Shown in pieces: positions 1-6,970 of a stretch of DNA of 8,538 nt. A model generated the notes under the pieces. That model searched no databases. It worked only from the letters and a program-made list of their open reading frames with translations, and was not told the origin of the DNA. Within the stretch, counting starts at the first letter, position 1. Every line of letters starts with the position of its first letter. Both the position numbers and the translations under genes were made by a program. This DNA comes from Desulfocapsa sp. (GTDB taxonomy: Bacteria > Desulfobacterota > Desulfobulbia > Desulfobulbales > Desulfocapsaceae), in NCBI GenBank assembly GCA_030635405.1, contig DAOVZA010000063.1, positions 1-8,538 of the forward strand, in the 5' to 3' direction.

Positions 1-1319
1 CCTTCGGTCAGATATTTACTTCCAGATCCAGGTGAAGGTGATTTTTGTTGAGGTAGAGGAGCGCTTGAAACCTCAGTCGACTCAATATTTATGTCATCTT
101 TTCGGAAGAATCCTTTGAAATCATAAAAGTACGGGTAGACATAAGTATCTAAAAATAAAGTTACTTTATTTTTAAAACGGTCAGGAAATATCGGTTGTTC
201 ATGGGTGGCCTGACGTATGAAATACATTGTAATAATGAGAAAAATTAAATTAGGAGTCCACATGGCAATGACTACTGGTATGGTGCTTTCTTCTGCAATG
301 TTCTTGAAAATTGTTAAAAGAATATAGTAAAAAATAAAGAATGTCAGGCCAAGTGGTACACCAATGGCTTTCTTCCCTGGCCCTGCCTGAAGACCTAAGG
401 GCATACCAAGTAAGCTCAGGATAAAACAGCCTACGGGAAGGGAGAGACGTTTATGGTAACGACTCAATCTTTTTCGGCCAATACGAGTGTCACGCCCGAA
501 TGAATCGGCTGATTGCTGGAGTTGAGACATTGTCATCGCACTGGAGGAAAGGGTGGTGACATCTTCACCATCAAGAACAACAGGAGGCTGCAGGGGGATA
601 TTGATTATGTAGGTTTCAAAACTGACAATTTGAGAACGCTTGTCATCCGGGCGATGAAGACTGCCATTATTAAGTTTGATGGTAACCTTCATGTTATCAA
701 CTTGTGCAACCATTGAGCCTGTCTCGGCCATTGTAATAATGGGGGTGGTTTGCCCTCTCATATCAGAAACCCAGACATTTCCCCATTCACCAGTTTCTTT
801 ATCTATTGTTTCAACATAAACCACTAGATCTCCAAGAGCCTCTGTGAATTGATGCTCTTTAATTCCTTTATCTATCTTTTCTTTTGCAACCTGAAACATG
901 AGTTGTTTCATGGCAACATCGGCCTTTGGGATAAGAACTGTTGAAAAATATCCAGTAAAGATGGCAAGTGCTGCAGATACCAAAACCACTGGTGGAATCA
1001 TTTGATAAAGACTTATGCCACTAGCTTTAAATGCTAATATTTCTGCGTCACTGGATAATCTTGTGAATGAAATAATAACTCCCATCATGGCGGACATGGG
1101 AATAGAGTATAGAAACATGTTTGGGAAAAGGTAAAGAAAAAGCCTGAGGAAATCTACAAAGTTGATTTCAAGTTCGAGTACAACGTTTAAAAAAGGAATC
1201 AGCTTCACGAGGAAGAAAACGCTGTTCATAATGACAAAACTGGCAAAAAAAGGTGCGAGCATTTCTGTGGCCAGATAGCTATATAAAAGTCGAGGGAATT
1301 TAGCAGCTTTAGAACTCAT
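1..1319 (-). CDS. lptF: LPS export ABC transporter permease, LptF-type (YjgP/YjgQ family), 3' end outside window
   Basis: Inner-membrane permease of the Lpt machine, which with LptG and the LptB ATPase extracts lipopolysaccharide and passes it to the periplasmic LptC/LptA bridge. I translated the strand by hand: 439 codons are open from the ATG at 1319 to the edge, with no stop or frameshift. Hydrophobic segments lie near residues 17-42, 57-82 and 103-125, then a hydrophilic periplasmic (jellyroll) domain near 130-280, then segments near 291-311, 318-341 and 346-369: the 3+3 layout of the family. Family signatures include RLSSDAEILAFKASGIS (88-104), GMPLGLQ (305-311) and WTPNLIF (354-360). 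The periplasmic block (KEHQF...GDLVVYVE...NVWVSD...ETGSM) resembles LptF more than LptG. The family usually ends near 350-390 residues; this one continues at least 70 residues past the last membrane segment in a charged, then Pro/Ser-rich tail. lptG may follow beyond the edge. Shine-Dalgarno is weak. Family call is firm; F versus G less so. Confidence 0.9.
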   Translation of the reverse strand, partial: MSSKAAKFPRLLYSYLATEMLAPFFASFVIMNSVFFLVKLIPFLNVVLELEINFVDFLRLFLYLFPNMFLYSIPMSAMMGVIISFTRLSSDAEILAFKASGISLYQMIPPVVLVSAALAIFTGYFSTVLIPKADVAMKQLMFQVAKEKIDKGIKEHQFTEALGDLVVYVETIDKETGEWGNVWVSDMRGQTTPIITMAETGSMVAQVDNMKVTIKLNNGSLHRPDDKRSQIVSFETYIINIPLQPPVVLDGEDVTTLSSSAMTMSQLQQSADSFGRDTRIGRKRLSRYHKRLSLPVGCFILSLLGMPLGLQAGPGKKAIGVPLGLTFFIFYYILLTIFKNIAEESTIPVVIAMWTPNLIFLIITMYFIRQATHEQPIFPDRFKNKVTLFLDTYVYPYFYDFKGFFRKDDINIESTEVSSAPLPQQKSPSPGSGSKYLTE

Positions 1320-1379
1320 TGTATCAGTTTCGCTCTTGTTTTGTGGTCTGTTTTGTCTTTAATTGGATTAACGTGCCGG

Positions 1380-1408
1380 ATTGTACTGAATAATGAAAAA
1401 GGTCACAA
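1380..1408 (-). promoter_or_regulatory. Predicted sigma70-type promoter of lptF
   Basis: Read on the minus strand, TTGTGA (1408-1403, 4 of 6 to the -35 consensus) is followed after exactly 17 bases by TACAAT (1385-1380, 5 of 6 to the -10 consensus). Transcription would begin near 1373, giving a leader of about 54 bases before the lptF ATG at 1319. This is a match by eye in AT-rich DNA, but the spacing is ideal and the position fits. Confidence 0.5.
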
Positions 1409-1502
1409 GAAAGAACTCACTTTGGTTGTTCAAAGCTTGTGGAAAATTTAAAGATGATGTAATTAAGATCATACTTTAAGAGGTTGTCTGCCACATTGAT
1501 GA

Positions 1503-1507
1503 AGGAG
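1503..1507 (+). promoter_or_regulatory. Ribosome binding site that fixes the start of the two-CxxC protein
   Basis: AGGAG, within GAAGGAGAG, lies 6 bases before the ATG at 1514. An in-frame ATG at 1484 would give a protein 10 residues longer but has no purine-rich site before it, and the added residues would be encoded by the Shine-Dalgarno itself. The 1514 start is therefore preferred. Confidence 0.75.
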
Positions 1508-1513
1508 AGTTGT

Positions 1514-1681
1514 ATGCACTTGTTTGAGACAGAAGAAGGTGATATCTGGGTTTGTATCACTTGTGGGCGTGAACGTGAAGAAGAGATAAAAGCCAAAAAC
1601 TGGGAATATATTTTTGATCGGGATGATCCTGAATTGCGTTGCAAATTATGTGGCGGCCCTGACTACGAAATGGAAGGTTAA
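1514..1681 (+). CDS. Small acidic protein with two CxxC knuckles (rubredoxin-like/zinc-ribbon), function unknown
   Basis: A 55-residue protein with C14-I-T-C17-G and C43-K-L-C46-G, a layout that in rubredoxins binds one iron and in zinc ribbons one zinc through four Cys. The gap between knuckles (25 residues between C17 and C43) is slightly shorter than the usual rubredoxin gap of about 29, and the second knuckle lacks the Pro common in rubredoxin (CPxCG). The middle is highly charged (REREEEIKAK, then DRDDPE) and the N-terminus carries an aromatic WVC like rubredoxins (usually YxC). No signal peptide is visible, so it is probably cytoplasmic. It stands alone on the plus strand, divergent from lptF and convergent with the M23 gene, and is followed by a hairpin. 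It could be a minimal rubredoxin, a zinc ribbon in an RNA/DNA-binding context, or an uncharacterised conserved protein. The strong Shine-Dalgarno and motif spacing make a real gene likely; I do not assign a function. Confidence 0.75.
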   Translation: MHLFETEEGDIWVCITCGREREEEIKAKNWEYIFDRDDPELRCKLCGGPDYEMEG

Positions 1682-1696
1682 CACAGTAAGGTATTT

Positions 1697-1737
1697 CTTA
1701 ATCAGCCAGTACGCTAAGCACTTACTGGCTAATTAAG
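1697..1737 (+). terminator. Long hairpin between convergent genes, probable terminator
   Basis: CTTAAT-c-AGCCAGTA (1697-1711) pairs with TACTGGCT-a-ATTAAG (1723-1737): 14 base pairs interrupted by one C/A mismatch, around an 11-base loop. On the plus strand it begins 15 bases after the stop of the two-CxxC gene and is followed by GTTATTTTGT, a modest U-rich run. On the minus strand it follows the M23 stop by about 20 bases, but the bases after it (AAATACC) are not U-rich. It may serve mainly the plus-strand gene, or act both ways as an RNA-stabilising 3' hairpin. Confidence 0.55.
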
Positions 1738-1757
1738 GTTATTTTGTACGTTTAACA

Positions 1758-3128
1758 TTAAAACTTTGCATCAACCAGTGGGCCATCGATGGTAACGTCA
1801 ATCCAGTGCTGATCCCACCATTCCTTTGGTGTCACAAAAATACCATTTACGAGCATTGAAAAATGCAGATGGTCACCACCGGCCATTCCACTTGTTCCTG
1901 AATTACCTAGAATATCTCCTTTAGCAAGAGTGTCGCCGACGGCCACATTAATCTGACTCAGGTGAGAGTAGAGACTGAATACACCCTGCCCATGGTCAAG
2001 CATAACCATATTGCCATAAATCCCAAGATACTCATCAAAAATTACGGTTCCAGCGCCTGATGCTTTGATAGGTGCATGTTTTGTTGAGGCAATGTCCATT
2101 CCAAGATGAACCTGCTTGTCGATGGCCTCCCCCTTGTAATAGTATGTCCGATGATCTGCAAATCCTGCTCTTCCGCTACCTGCCATGCGAAGAAACTTTC
2201 CGGCCCACAATCTTTTCGGACCGGGATTCATACAAAGGTCATGGATTTTTTTGTTATTCATTTGCCTGATATCTCTGTTTGAATAGAGATATTTTTGAAC
2301 AAGTTCACCCTGCATTTCAGGATAATGTTCTTCAAATTCAGGAATTTTTCTATTAAGAAAGCCATCACTAACATTAATTTTATCTTTCTTCTGATTTGGC
2401 TTTTGTAGTACAGGTGCAAAGGGTTTTGTGGTTTTATTTCCAGCTGCATCTTCTGCAATTATGATTGATTGAGTGATTTCTTTAGCAGAATATTGAAGTG
2501 CAATATAAGAGATAAATTTGGAGTCAGATCCATCGGTAAGTGGGAAGCCAGGGTGGTAAGTATTGTTGAACATAACACCATGTTTGGTGGTGTCTTCAGC
2601 ACGATAAACAACAATTCCAGCACCACCGGGTTTAATGTAACGCTCACTGTGAATTATTGTTACTTTTGGTGGTTTTGTGTCAATTTTGATTGAATGACTG
2701 ACTTCTGTGGAGTTTCCTTTCATCATACCGCGCAGAGAGTAATCAGTGGCCGATATTTTCAAGGTGGCATCGCCTTCTTTCAACTTAAGAGCCTTCATGT
2801 CAAGGGCAAATGACATTTTCTCTTCAGTCGTTCCAGCAACGTTTTTACCTGGTCGTTGATACTCTTTGTTTAATATTTCTTTTTCTTTGTTCTTCTGTAT
2901 GAGCACTACACGAAGAGTACGAAGCCCACTTTTCTGGTCACTGACGGTAACTGAAAGTTGAGTTGATTTCCCAATGTATTGTGGCAGATTATTTACGGTT
3001 ATTAGAGGTTTTTCTCCTTCAAACCAGGTTATGTAGGCATATCCACCAGCTCCTGCAAGGAGCAAGAAAACAATGAGGAAAAAGGAAAATGATGATTTTT
3101 TCTTTTTATTTCGTCTAAGTCGGCTCAT
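1758..3128 (-). CDS. Membrane-anchored M23 (lysostaphin-type) peptidase with Ig-like N-terminal region
   Basis: A 456-residue predicted zinc peptidase acting on peptidoglycan cross-links or on stem peptides in the periplasm. A basic start (RLRRNKKKK, 3-11) followed by a hydrophobic stretch at about 13-35 is an inner-membrane anchor or uncleaved signal. Residues about 40-150 and 150-240 look like two beta-rich Ig-like modules, the second ending in IIIAEDAAGNKT (222-233), a common end for such folds. The M23 domain covers about 335-440 and has the full catalytic set: HLGMD (H341 and D345 as metal ligands), YSHL (H389) and HLHF (H420, H422). With all expected residues present it should be active, unlike the degenerate EnvC/NlpD-type activators. 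It lies 73 bases downstream of rng on the same strand, so the two are probably co-transcribed. The start has only a weak AAGAA-like Shine-Dalgarno, but the basic-hydrophobic N-terminus supports it. The exact bond cleaved cannot be told from sequence. Confidence 0.92.
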   Translation of the reverse strand: MSRLRRNKKKKSSFSFFLIVFLLLAGAGGYAYITWFEGEKPLITVNNLPQYIGKSTQLSVTVSDQKSGLRTLRVVLIQKNKEKEILNKEYQRPGKNVAGTTEEKMSFALDMKALKLKEGDATLKISATDYSLRGMMKGNSTEVSHSIKIDTKPPKVTIIHSERYIKPGGAGIVVYRAEDTTKHGVMFNNTYHPGFPLTDGSDSKFISYIALQYSAKEITQSIIIAEDAAGNKTTKPFAPVLQKPNQKKDKINVSDGFLNRKIPEFEEHYPEMQGELVQKYLYSNRDIRQMNNKKIHDLCMNPGPKRLWAGKFLRMAGSGRAGFADHRTYYYKGEAIDKQVHLGMDIASTKHAPIKASGAGTVIFDEYLGIYGNMVMLDHGQGVFSLYSHLSQINVAVGDTLAKGDILGNSGTSGMAGGDHLHFSMLVNGIFVTPKEWWDQHWIDVTIDGPLVDAKF

Positions 3129-3201
3129 AATAATGTTCTTATAAATAGTGATGTGAAAAAATTATTTTTTGTCTTGTAGGCTTATTAGTAGACCAGAAAA
3201 T

Positions 3202-4737
3202 TTAATCATTCCAGGAAATTTCGTATTTTTCTATGTGAAGTTTTTTACTTGGAATAATGACAATCCTTTTACCTGTATCCCGCTCAAGTTCGTTGGTCAC
3301 CGATTCCTCTTCTTTAAGGAGCATGTCAGCAATACGAGGGTGAACAGTGAGTGTGATTGTATTGTTTTTATAACGACGGGCTCTGCGCGAGATTTTACGG
3401 TAAATTTCGTAACAGATAGTTCGTCTGGATTTGAGCACACCTTCACCTGCACAATAATGACATGGTTCACACATCATTTGGCTCAGGTTTTCACAGCTGC
3501 GTTTTCTTGTCATCTGGACAAGGCCAAATTCTGACAGTTTTAATATATTGATTCGGCTTTTATCTTTTTTTACAGCCTCTTTAAATGAAGCAAAGAGTTC
3601 TTCACGGTGCTCTTCCTCTTCCATGTCAATGAAATCAATAATAATAATGCCGCCAATGTTACGTAGTCTTATTTGGTATGCAATTTCTTTTGCAGCTTCA
3701 ATATTAGTTTTGAAGATGGTCTCTTCAAGGTCATTTTTACCAACAAATCGTCCAGTGTTAACATCAATAACAGAAAGTGCTTCTGTTGTTTCAATGATGA
3801 TGTACCCTCCAGATCTCAGCCAGACCTTCTTTTCCAGCGCCTTAGTGATTTCGACATCAATTCCATGAGCTTCAAAAAGAGGAGATTCTCCCTGGTAATG
3901 AGAAATTCGATCCTGGAGTTTAGGGGCAAATGTTTGAACAAACTTCAGGAGCTTTTCGTATGTCTTATAGTCATCAAGAATAAGACGTTTGACTTCTGCG
4001 GTGAAGAGATCTCTAACAGAACGAAACGTAATATCAAGATCTTCATAGACCATTGCAGGTGCTGAAGTGACGCGATCTGATATGTCATTAATTTCATCCC
4101 AGAGTAGAAGGAGAAATTCCATGTCAGCTTCTAGTTCTTCAACGGTGGCATGTTCAGCAACGGTTCGCACAATAAATCCGGTGCCGGCAGGACGCAAAGA
4201 TTCTATCCGTTCCTTTAGAGTGTTGCGAATGTCTTCATCGAGGATTTTTCTTGATATGCCAATATGATCTGTCAGCGGCATAAAGACGAGGTTTCTACAT
4301 GGCAAGGTAATATGACAGGTTAACCTTGCACCTTTTGTTCCAATGGGGTCTTTTCCAACTTGGACCGAGATTTCCTGTCCCTCAGTGAGCAAGTTTTCTA
4401 TGCTCATCCCAGGCGATCGTTTAGTATCAAAGTCAGGAGAAGATGATGTGAATTCGAGTTTTCCGCAGGGGTTTTGTCTGTGCATCATCCTGGCATCAAG
4501 TTCAGTGTTGGAAGTATACACATCGTCCACATACAAGAATCCAGTTCTTTCAAGTCCGATATCAACAAAGGCCGCCTGCATACCAGGTAGTACTCTGACA
4601 ACTCTGCCGCGATAGATATTACCAACAAGGCCTTTACCTGTTGGTCTTTGCAGGTGATATTCTGCAAGATGACCATTTTCAACCAATGCTATTCTTGTTT
4701 CGTAGCTGGTTGAGTTTATAAGTATTTCACTGCTCAT
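3202..4737 (-). CDS. rng: Ribonuclease G (RNase E/G family)
   Basis: A 511-residue single-strand-specific endoribonuclease that matures rRNA 5' ends and takes part in mRNA decay in the cytoplasm. The N-terminus (EILINSTSYETRIALVENG) is typical of RNase G. An S1 RNA-binding domain begins near 35 (GNIYRGRVVRVLPGMQAAFVDIG) and resumes near 120, with a charged or polar insertion at about 74-115. The catalytic DNase I-like domain has VIDVNTGRF (D325) and IIIIDFIDM (D368), the two metal-binding Asp of the family. QMTRKRS (408-414) is followed by C423-EP-C426-HY-C429-AG, where C426/C429 match the zinc-link CPxC that dimerises RNase E/G. It ends soon after the small domain, without the long degradosome scaffold of RNase E, so RNase G is preferred, although some bacteria use such a protein as their only E/G enzyme. 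It heads a probable two-gene unit with the M23 gene. No clear Shine-Dalgarno precedes the ATG at 4737. Confidence 0.95.
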   Translation of the reverse strand: MSSEILINSTSYETRIALVENGHLAEYHLQRPTGKGLVGNIYRGRVVRVLPGMQAAFVDIGLERTGFLYVDDVYTSNTELDARMMHRQNPCGKLEFTSSSPDFDTKRSPGMSIENLLTEGQEISVQVGKDPIGTKGARLTCHITLPCRNLVFMPLTDHIGISRKILDEDIRNTLKERIESLRPAGTGFIVRTVAEHATVEELEADMEFLLLLWDEINDISDRVTSAPAMVYEDLDITFRSVRDLFTAEVKRLILDDYKTYEKLLKFVQTFAPKLQDRISHYQGESPLFEAHGIDVEITKALEKKVWLRSGGYIIIETTEALSVIDVNTGRFVGKNDLEETIFKTNIEAAKEIAYQIRLRNIGGIIIIDFIDMEEEEHREELFASFKEAVKKDKSRINILKLSEFGLVQMTRKRSCENLSQMMCEPCHYCAGEGVLKSRRTICYEIYRKISRRARRYKNNTITLTVHPRIADMLLKEEESVTNELERDTGKRIVIIPSKKLHIEKYEISWND

Positions 4738-4759
4738 ATATTATATAAAATAGAAGGAA

Positions 4760-4774
4760 CCATTCTCAGAATGG
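4760..4774. promoter_or_regulatory. Perfect 7-1-7 inverted repeat in the rng/glycosyltransferase divergent region
   Basis: CCATTCT-C-AGAATGG is a perfect palindrome around one central base. It lies 23-37 bases upstream of the rng start and about 100 bases upstream of the glycosyltransferase start. It could be an operator for a dimeric regulator, or a small hairpin in the 5' leader of rng mRNA. Only the symmetry is seen; function is inferred. Confidence 0.35.
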
Positions 4775-4792
4775 AAAGGGATGATAGTGATA

Positions 4793-4821
4793 TTGAAAAG
4801 CATTAAAATATACAGTATTTT
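4793..4821 (+). promoter_or_regulatory. Possible promoter of the glycosyltransferase/SPL-like unit
   Basis: TTGAAA (4793-4798, 4 of 6 to consensus) is followed 17 bases later by TATTTT (4816-4821, 4 of 6). This would give a leader of about 45 bases before the ATG at 4874. The region is so AT-rich that chance matches are common, and TACTAT (4821-4826) is an alternative -10. Confidence 0.3.
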
Positions 4822-4873
4822 ACTATATTAATCTTCTCTTAATTTTAAAAAAACTGGTGATGTAGCAAATAAA

Positions 4874-5773
4874 ATGAAAAGAATTTCTGTCATTATCCCA
4901 ACCTTTAATAGAAAAGAATTTCTTGAGCGTGCGCTTACCTCCGTGGTTAGGCAAACACTTTCATGTGATGAAATAATAGTTGTTGATGATGGCTCAACTG
5001 ATGAGACAAATATATTTATCGAACGTTTTAGGGGGAAATGTAGGATTCCTGTAAACTATTTATTTCAGAAGAATCAGGGCCCAGCAAGTGCCAGAAATAA
5101 CGGTATTCGCAATGCACAATTTGAGTATATTGCTTTTCTCGATTCAGACGATCACTGGAATAAAAATAAATTAAAATTACAACACTCAGAACTCATTAAA
5201 AACCCGGATATATTCATTTCCCATACAAAGGAAAAATGGTTTCGTCGTGGAGTCCATCTTAATCAAAAAAAGATTCATCAACCTGGTAATGGCGACATTT
5301 TCAAGCATTGTTTGCAGCTTTGTGCTGTTGGAATGTCAACTGTCATGGCCAAAAAAGACCTCTTTAATAAAATCGGATTCTTTAACGAAAATCTTCGATG
5401 TTGTGAAGACTATGACCTTTGGCTGCGCACAGCAAGTCGTTATCCATTTTTGTTAATTGATACCCCACTGACAATTAAAGAGGGGGGGCGTGATGATCAG
5501 GTGTCTTATCAATATAGAATTGGAATGGATAAGTTACGAATAAGTGCCATTGTAGATCTGTTACGAAATAATAGTTTAAGTAGTAAACAATTAGTCTGGG
5601 CGCTTGAAGAGTTGCAAAGAAAATGTCATGTTTACGGCAAAGGATGTATAAAACATGATCGCCCCGAAGAAGGTACACGATATGTTAAGGTTTCACTCTG
5701 GGCAGCAAGGTGCATAGAGCAACAACTTGTGGCTCCAGTTGTCCTTCCTGAAGAAGTTATTGCTGTTCTCTAA
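4874..5773 (+). CDS. Family 2 (GT-A fold) glycosyltransferase
   Basis: A 299-residue predicted inverting glycosyltransferase that would move a sugar from a nucleotide-sugar donor; acceptor unknown. The Rossmann-like start MKRISVIIPTFNR leads into IIVVDDGSTDE (34-44, nucleotide binding), then NQGPASARNNGI (67-78) and FLDSDD (88-93, the DxD-type metal and donor site). C178-E-D-Y-D (E178 D179 Y180 D181 after C176-C177) is placed like the catalytic-base ED motif. EGGRDDQVS (203-211) resembles the GGHxDQLS-like segment I associate with one bacterial GT2 subgroup. No membrane segment is visible, so it is a soluble, GT2-type enzyme with a helical C-terminal part (about 215-299). The start lacks a good Shine-Dalgarno, but MKRISVIIPT is the usual N-terminus of the fold. 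It is followed after 24 bases by the SPL-like radical SAM gene on the same strand, so co-transcription is likely. No other glycan-synthesis gene is nearby, so substrate and pathway cannot be named. Confidence 0.9.
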   Translation: MKRISVIIPTFNRKEFLERALTSVVRQTLSCDEIIVVDDGSTDETNIFIERFRGKCRIPVNYLFQKNQGPASARNNGIRNAQFEYIAFLDSDDHWNKNKLKLQHSELIKNPDIFISHTKEKWFRRGVHLNQKKIHQPGNGDIFKHCLQLCAVGMSTVMAKKDLFNKIGFFNENLRCCEDYDLWLRTASRYPFLLIDTPLTIKEGGRDDQVSYQYRIGMDKLRISAIVDLLRNNSLSSKQLVWALEELQRKCHVYGKGCIKHDRPEEGTRYVKVSLWAARCIEQQLVAPVVLPEEVIAVL

Positions 5774-5797
5774 AAAACAATCATATTGAAAGAAGTC

Positions 5798-6925
5798 ATG
5801 AAAAAAGCACATTCCTGGAAAGATCCATCAATATATGTAACTGATATTCATGTCGAAGAATCGTGTATGGACCTCGAATACACCCAACAGATTCTTGAAA
5901 GAGCAAAGCTTCCCCTTACAGTTATCCCTGATCGTGAAGATCCTGAAGGAATTGAAGGGGAATACCCTGATAATTTGATTCAGGGTAAGCATCATCTTCT
6001 GTTAGGGAAAAACCGAGGTCATTTTTTTAAGCCCTGTCCCGGTACACGAGAATACAGATGTTGTGATTATCAGGTTTTAAATATTGGCATGGGCTGTCCC
6101 ATGGATTGCGTTTACTGCATCCTTCAGGCCTATCTGAATAAGCCATGGCTCACATTTTTTGTAAATACTGATGATTTACTCGCCGAAATGACTAATGCTT
6201 TTAAAAAAGAGCCCGATCGTTTTTTTCGAATAGGAACCGGAGAATTCACTGATTCAATGGCACTGGACAGAATTACTTGTCTCAGTCCGTTACTTGTAGA
6301 GTTTATGGCTAAACAGAAACAGGCCGTACTTGAATTAAAGACTAAAAGTGCTGTAATTGATAATCTTGAACATCTTGATCATAATGGAAGAACTATTCTT
6401 GCCTGGTCTTTGAACAGTACTCAGATTATGAAAAAGGAAGAGATCAGGACAGCGACCCTTGAAGAACGTTTAGCGGCAGCTGCTCAATGTGCAAAATGGG
6501 GTTATAAACTTGCCTTTCATTTTGATCCGATAATTGATCATCCAGGCTGGGAAGAAGGGTACAGGGAGACAATCACTCGCCTTTATCAGGTTGTACCGGC
6601 CGATAAAATAGTATGGATTTCGCTTGGTGCTCTTCGATACCTTCCATCTTTGAAAACCATTGGAACGAACAGGTTTCCACAATCACGTATTTTCTATCAG
6701 GAATTTATCGAAGGCCTTGATAATAAAAAACGATATTTTCGACCCAGAAGGGTAACCTTATATAATCATATTTATTCGCTTTTAAAGAAATACGCATCGC
6801 CAGAGACATGTATCTACTTTTGCATGGAAAGTGACGAGATATGGAAAGATGTCATGGGTTTTACTCCTGAAGAAAGGGGAGGAATACCACTCATGCTAGA
6901 TCGTACAGTGAACGGATCAAGTTAA
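5798..6925 (+). CDS. Radical SAM protein of the spore photoproduct lyase (SPL)-like family
   Basis: A 375-residue protein with the radical SAM signature C100-PMD-C104-VY-C107, which binds a [4Fe-4S] cluster and S-adenosylmethionine. Other Cys nearby are C80, C88 and C89. The spacing of motifs (cluster near residue 100; RIGTGEFTDSMALDRIT at 144-160; LEHLDHNGRTILAWSLN at 190-206; KLAFHFDPIIDHPGWEEGY at 237-255; YFRPRRVTLYNHIYSLLKK at 313-331) matches the SPL family as I know it. True SPL repairs the thymine dimer of UV-damaged spores; nothing here suggests sporulation, and a Gram-negative envelope argues against it. Aligned by eye with Bacillus SPL, the hydrogen-donor Cys (C141 there, in a CTSD segment) falls at E149, so the same chemistry is doubtful. 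Substrate unknown; nucleic acid repair or modification is a guess. The ATG at 5798 (after GAAAGAAG) is preferred over an in-frame TTG at 5786 with no Shine-Dalgarno. It is second in a unit with the glycosyltransferase. Confidence 0.88.
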   Translation: MKKAHSWKDPSIYVTDIHVEESCMDLEYTQQILERAKLPLTVIPDREDPEGIEGEYPDNLIQGKHHLLLGKNRGHFFKPCPGTREYRCCDYQVLNIGMGCPMDCVYCILQAYLNKPWLTFFVNTDDLLAEMTNAFKKEPDRFFRIGTGEFTDSMALDRITCLSPLLVEFMAKQKQAVLELKTKSAVIDNLEHLDHNGRTILAWSLNSTQIMKKEEIRTATLEERLAAAAQCAKWGYKLAFHFDPIIDHPGWEEGYRETITRLYQVVPADKIVWISLGALRYLPSLKTIGTNRFPQSRIFYQEFIEGLDNKKRYFRPRRVTLYNHIYSLLKKYASPETCIYFCMESDEIWKDVMGFTPEERGGIPLMLDRTVNGSS

Positions 6926-6970
6926 TATTTTTATAGCCATATGGAAGGGGCATGTGGTAATACCCTTGTT

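Noticed and set aside
513..716. Plus-strand open frame of 67 codons inside lptF
   Set aside because: Antisense to a clear membrane-protein gene, without a domain or a ribosome binding site.
1320..1513. Possible plus-strand promoter for the two-CxxC gene (TTGTGG at 1437, TGTAAT at 1458)
   Set aside because: Spacing is only 15 bases and the match is poor; a promoter must be somewhere here but I cannot place it.
3156..3170. Palindrome AAAAAAT-T-ATTTTTT between rng and the M23 gene
   Set aside because: Only A/T pairs, so the stem is weak; likely chance in AT-rich DNA, and not a credible terminator because no GC stem precedes a T run.
3169..3534. Open frame of 121 codons on the plus strand
   Set aside because: It is antisense to rng, has no recognisable domain or Shine-Dalgarno, and RNase G is unambiguous on the other strand.
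5786..5797. TTG start four codons upstream for the SPL-like gene
   Set aside because: No Shine-Dalgarno before the TTG, whereas GAAAGAAG precedes the ATG at 5798.
6945..6967. AAGGG...CCCTT as a terminator after the SPL-like gene
   Set aside because: Only five pairs around a 13-base loop and no T run follows; too weak to call.
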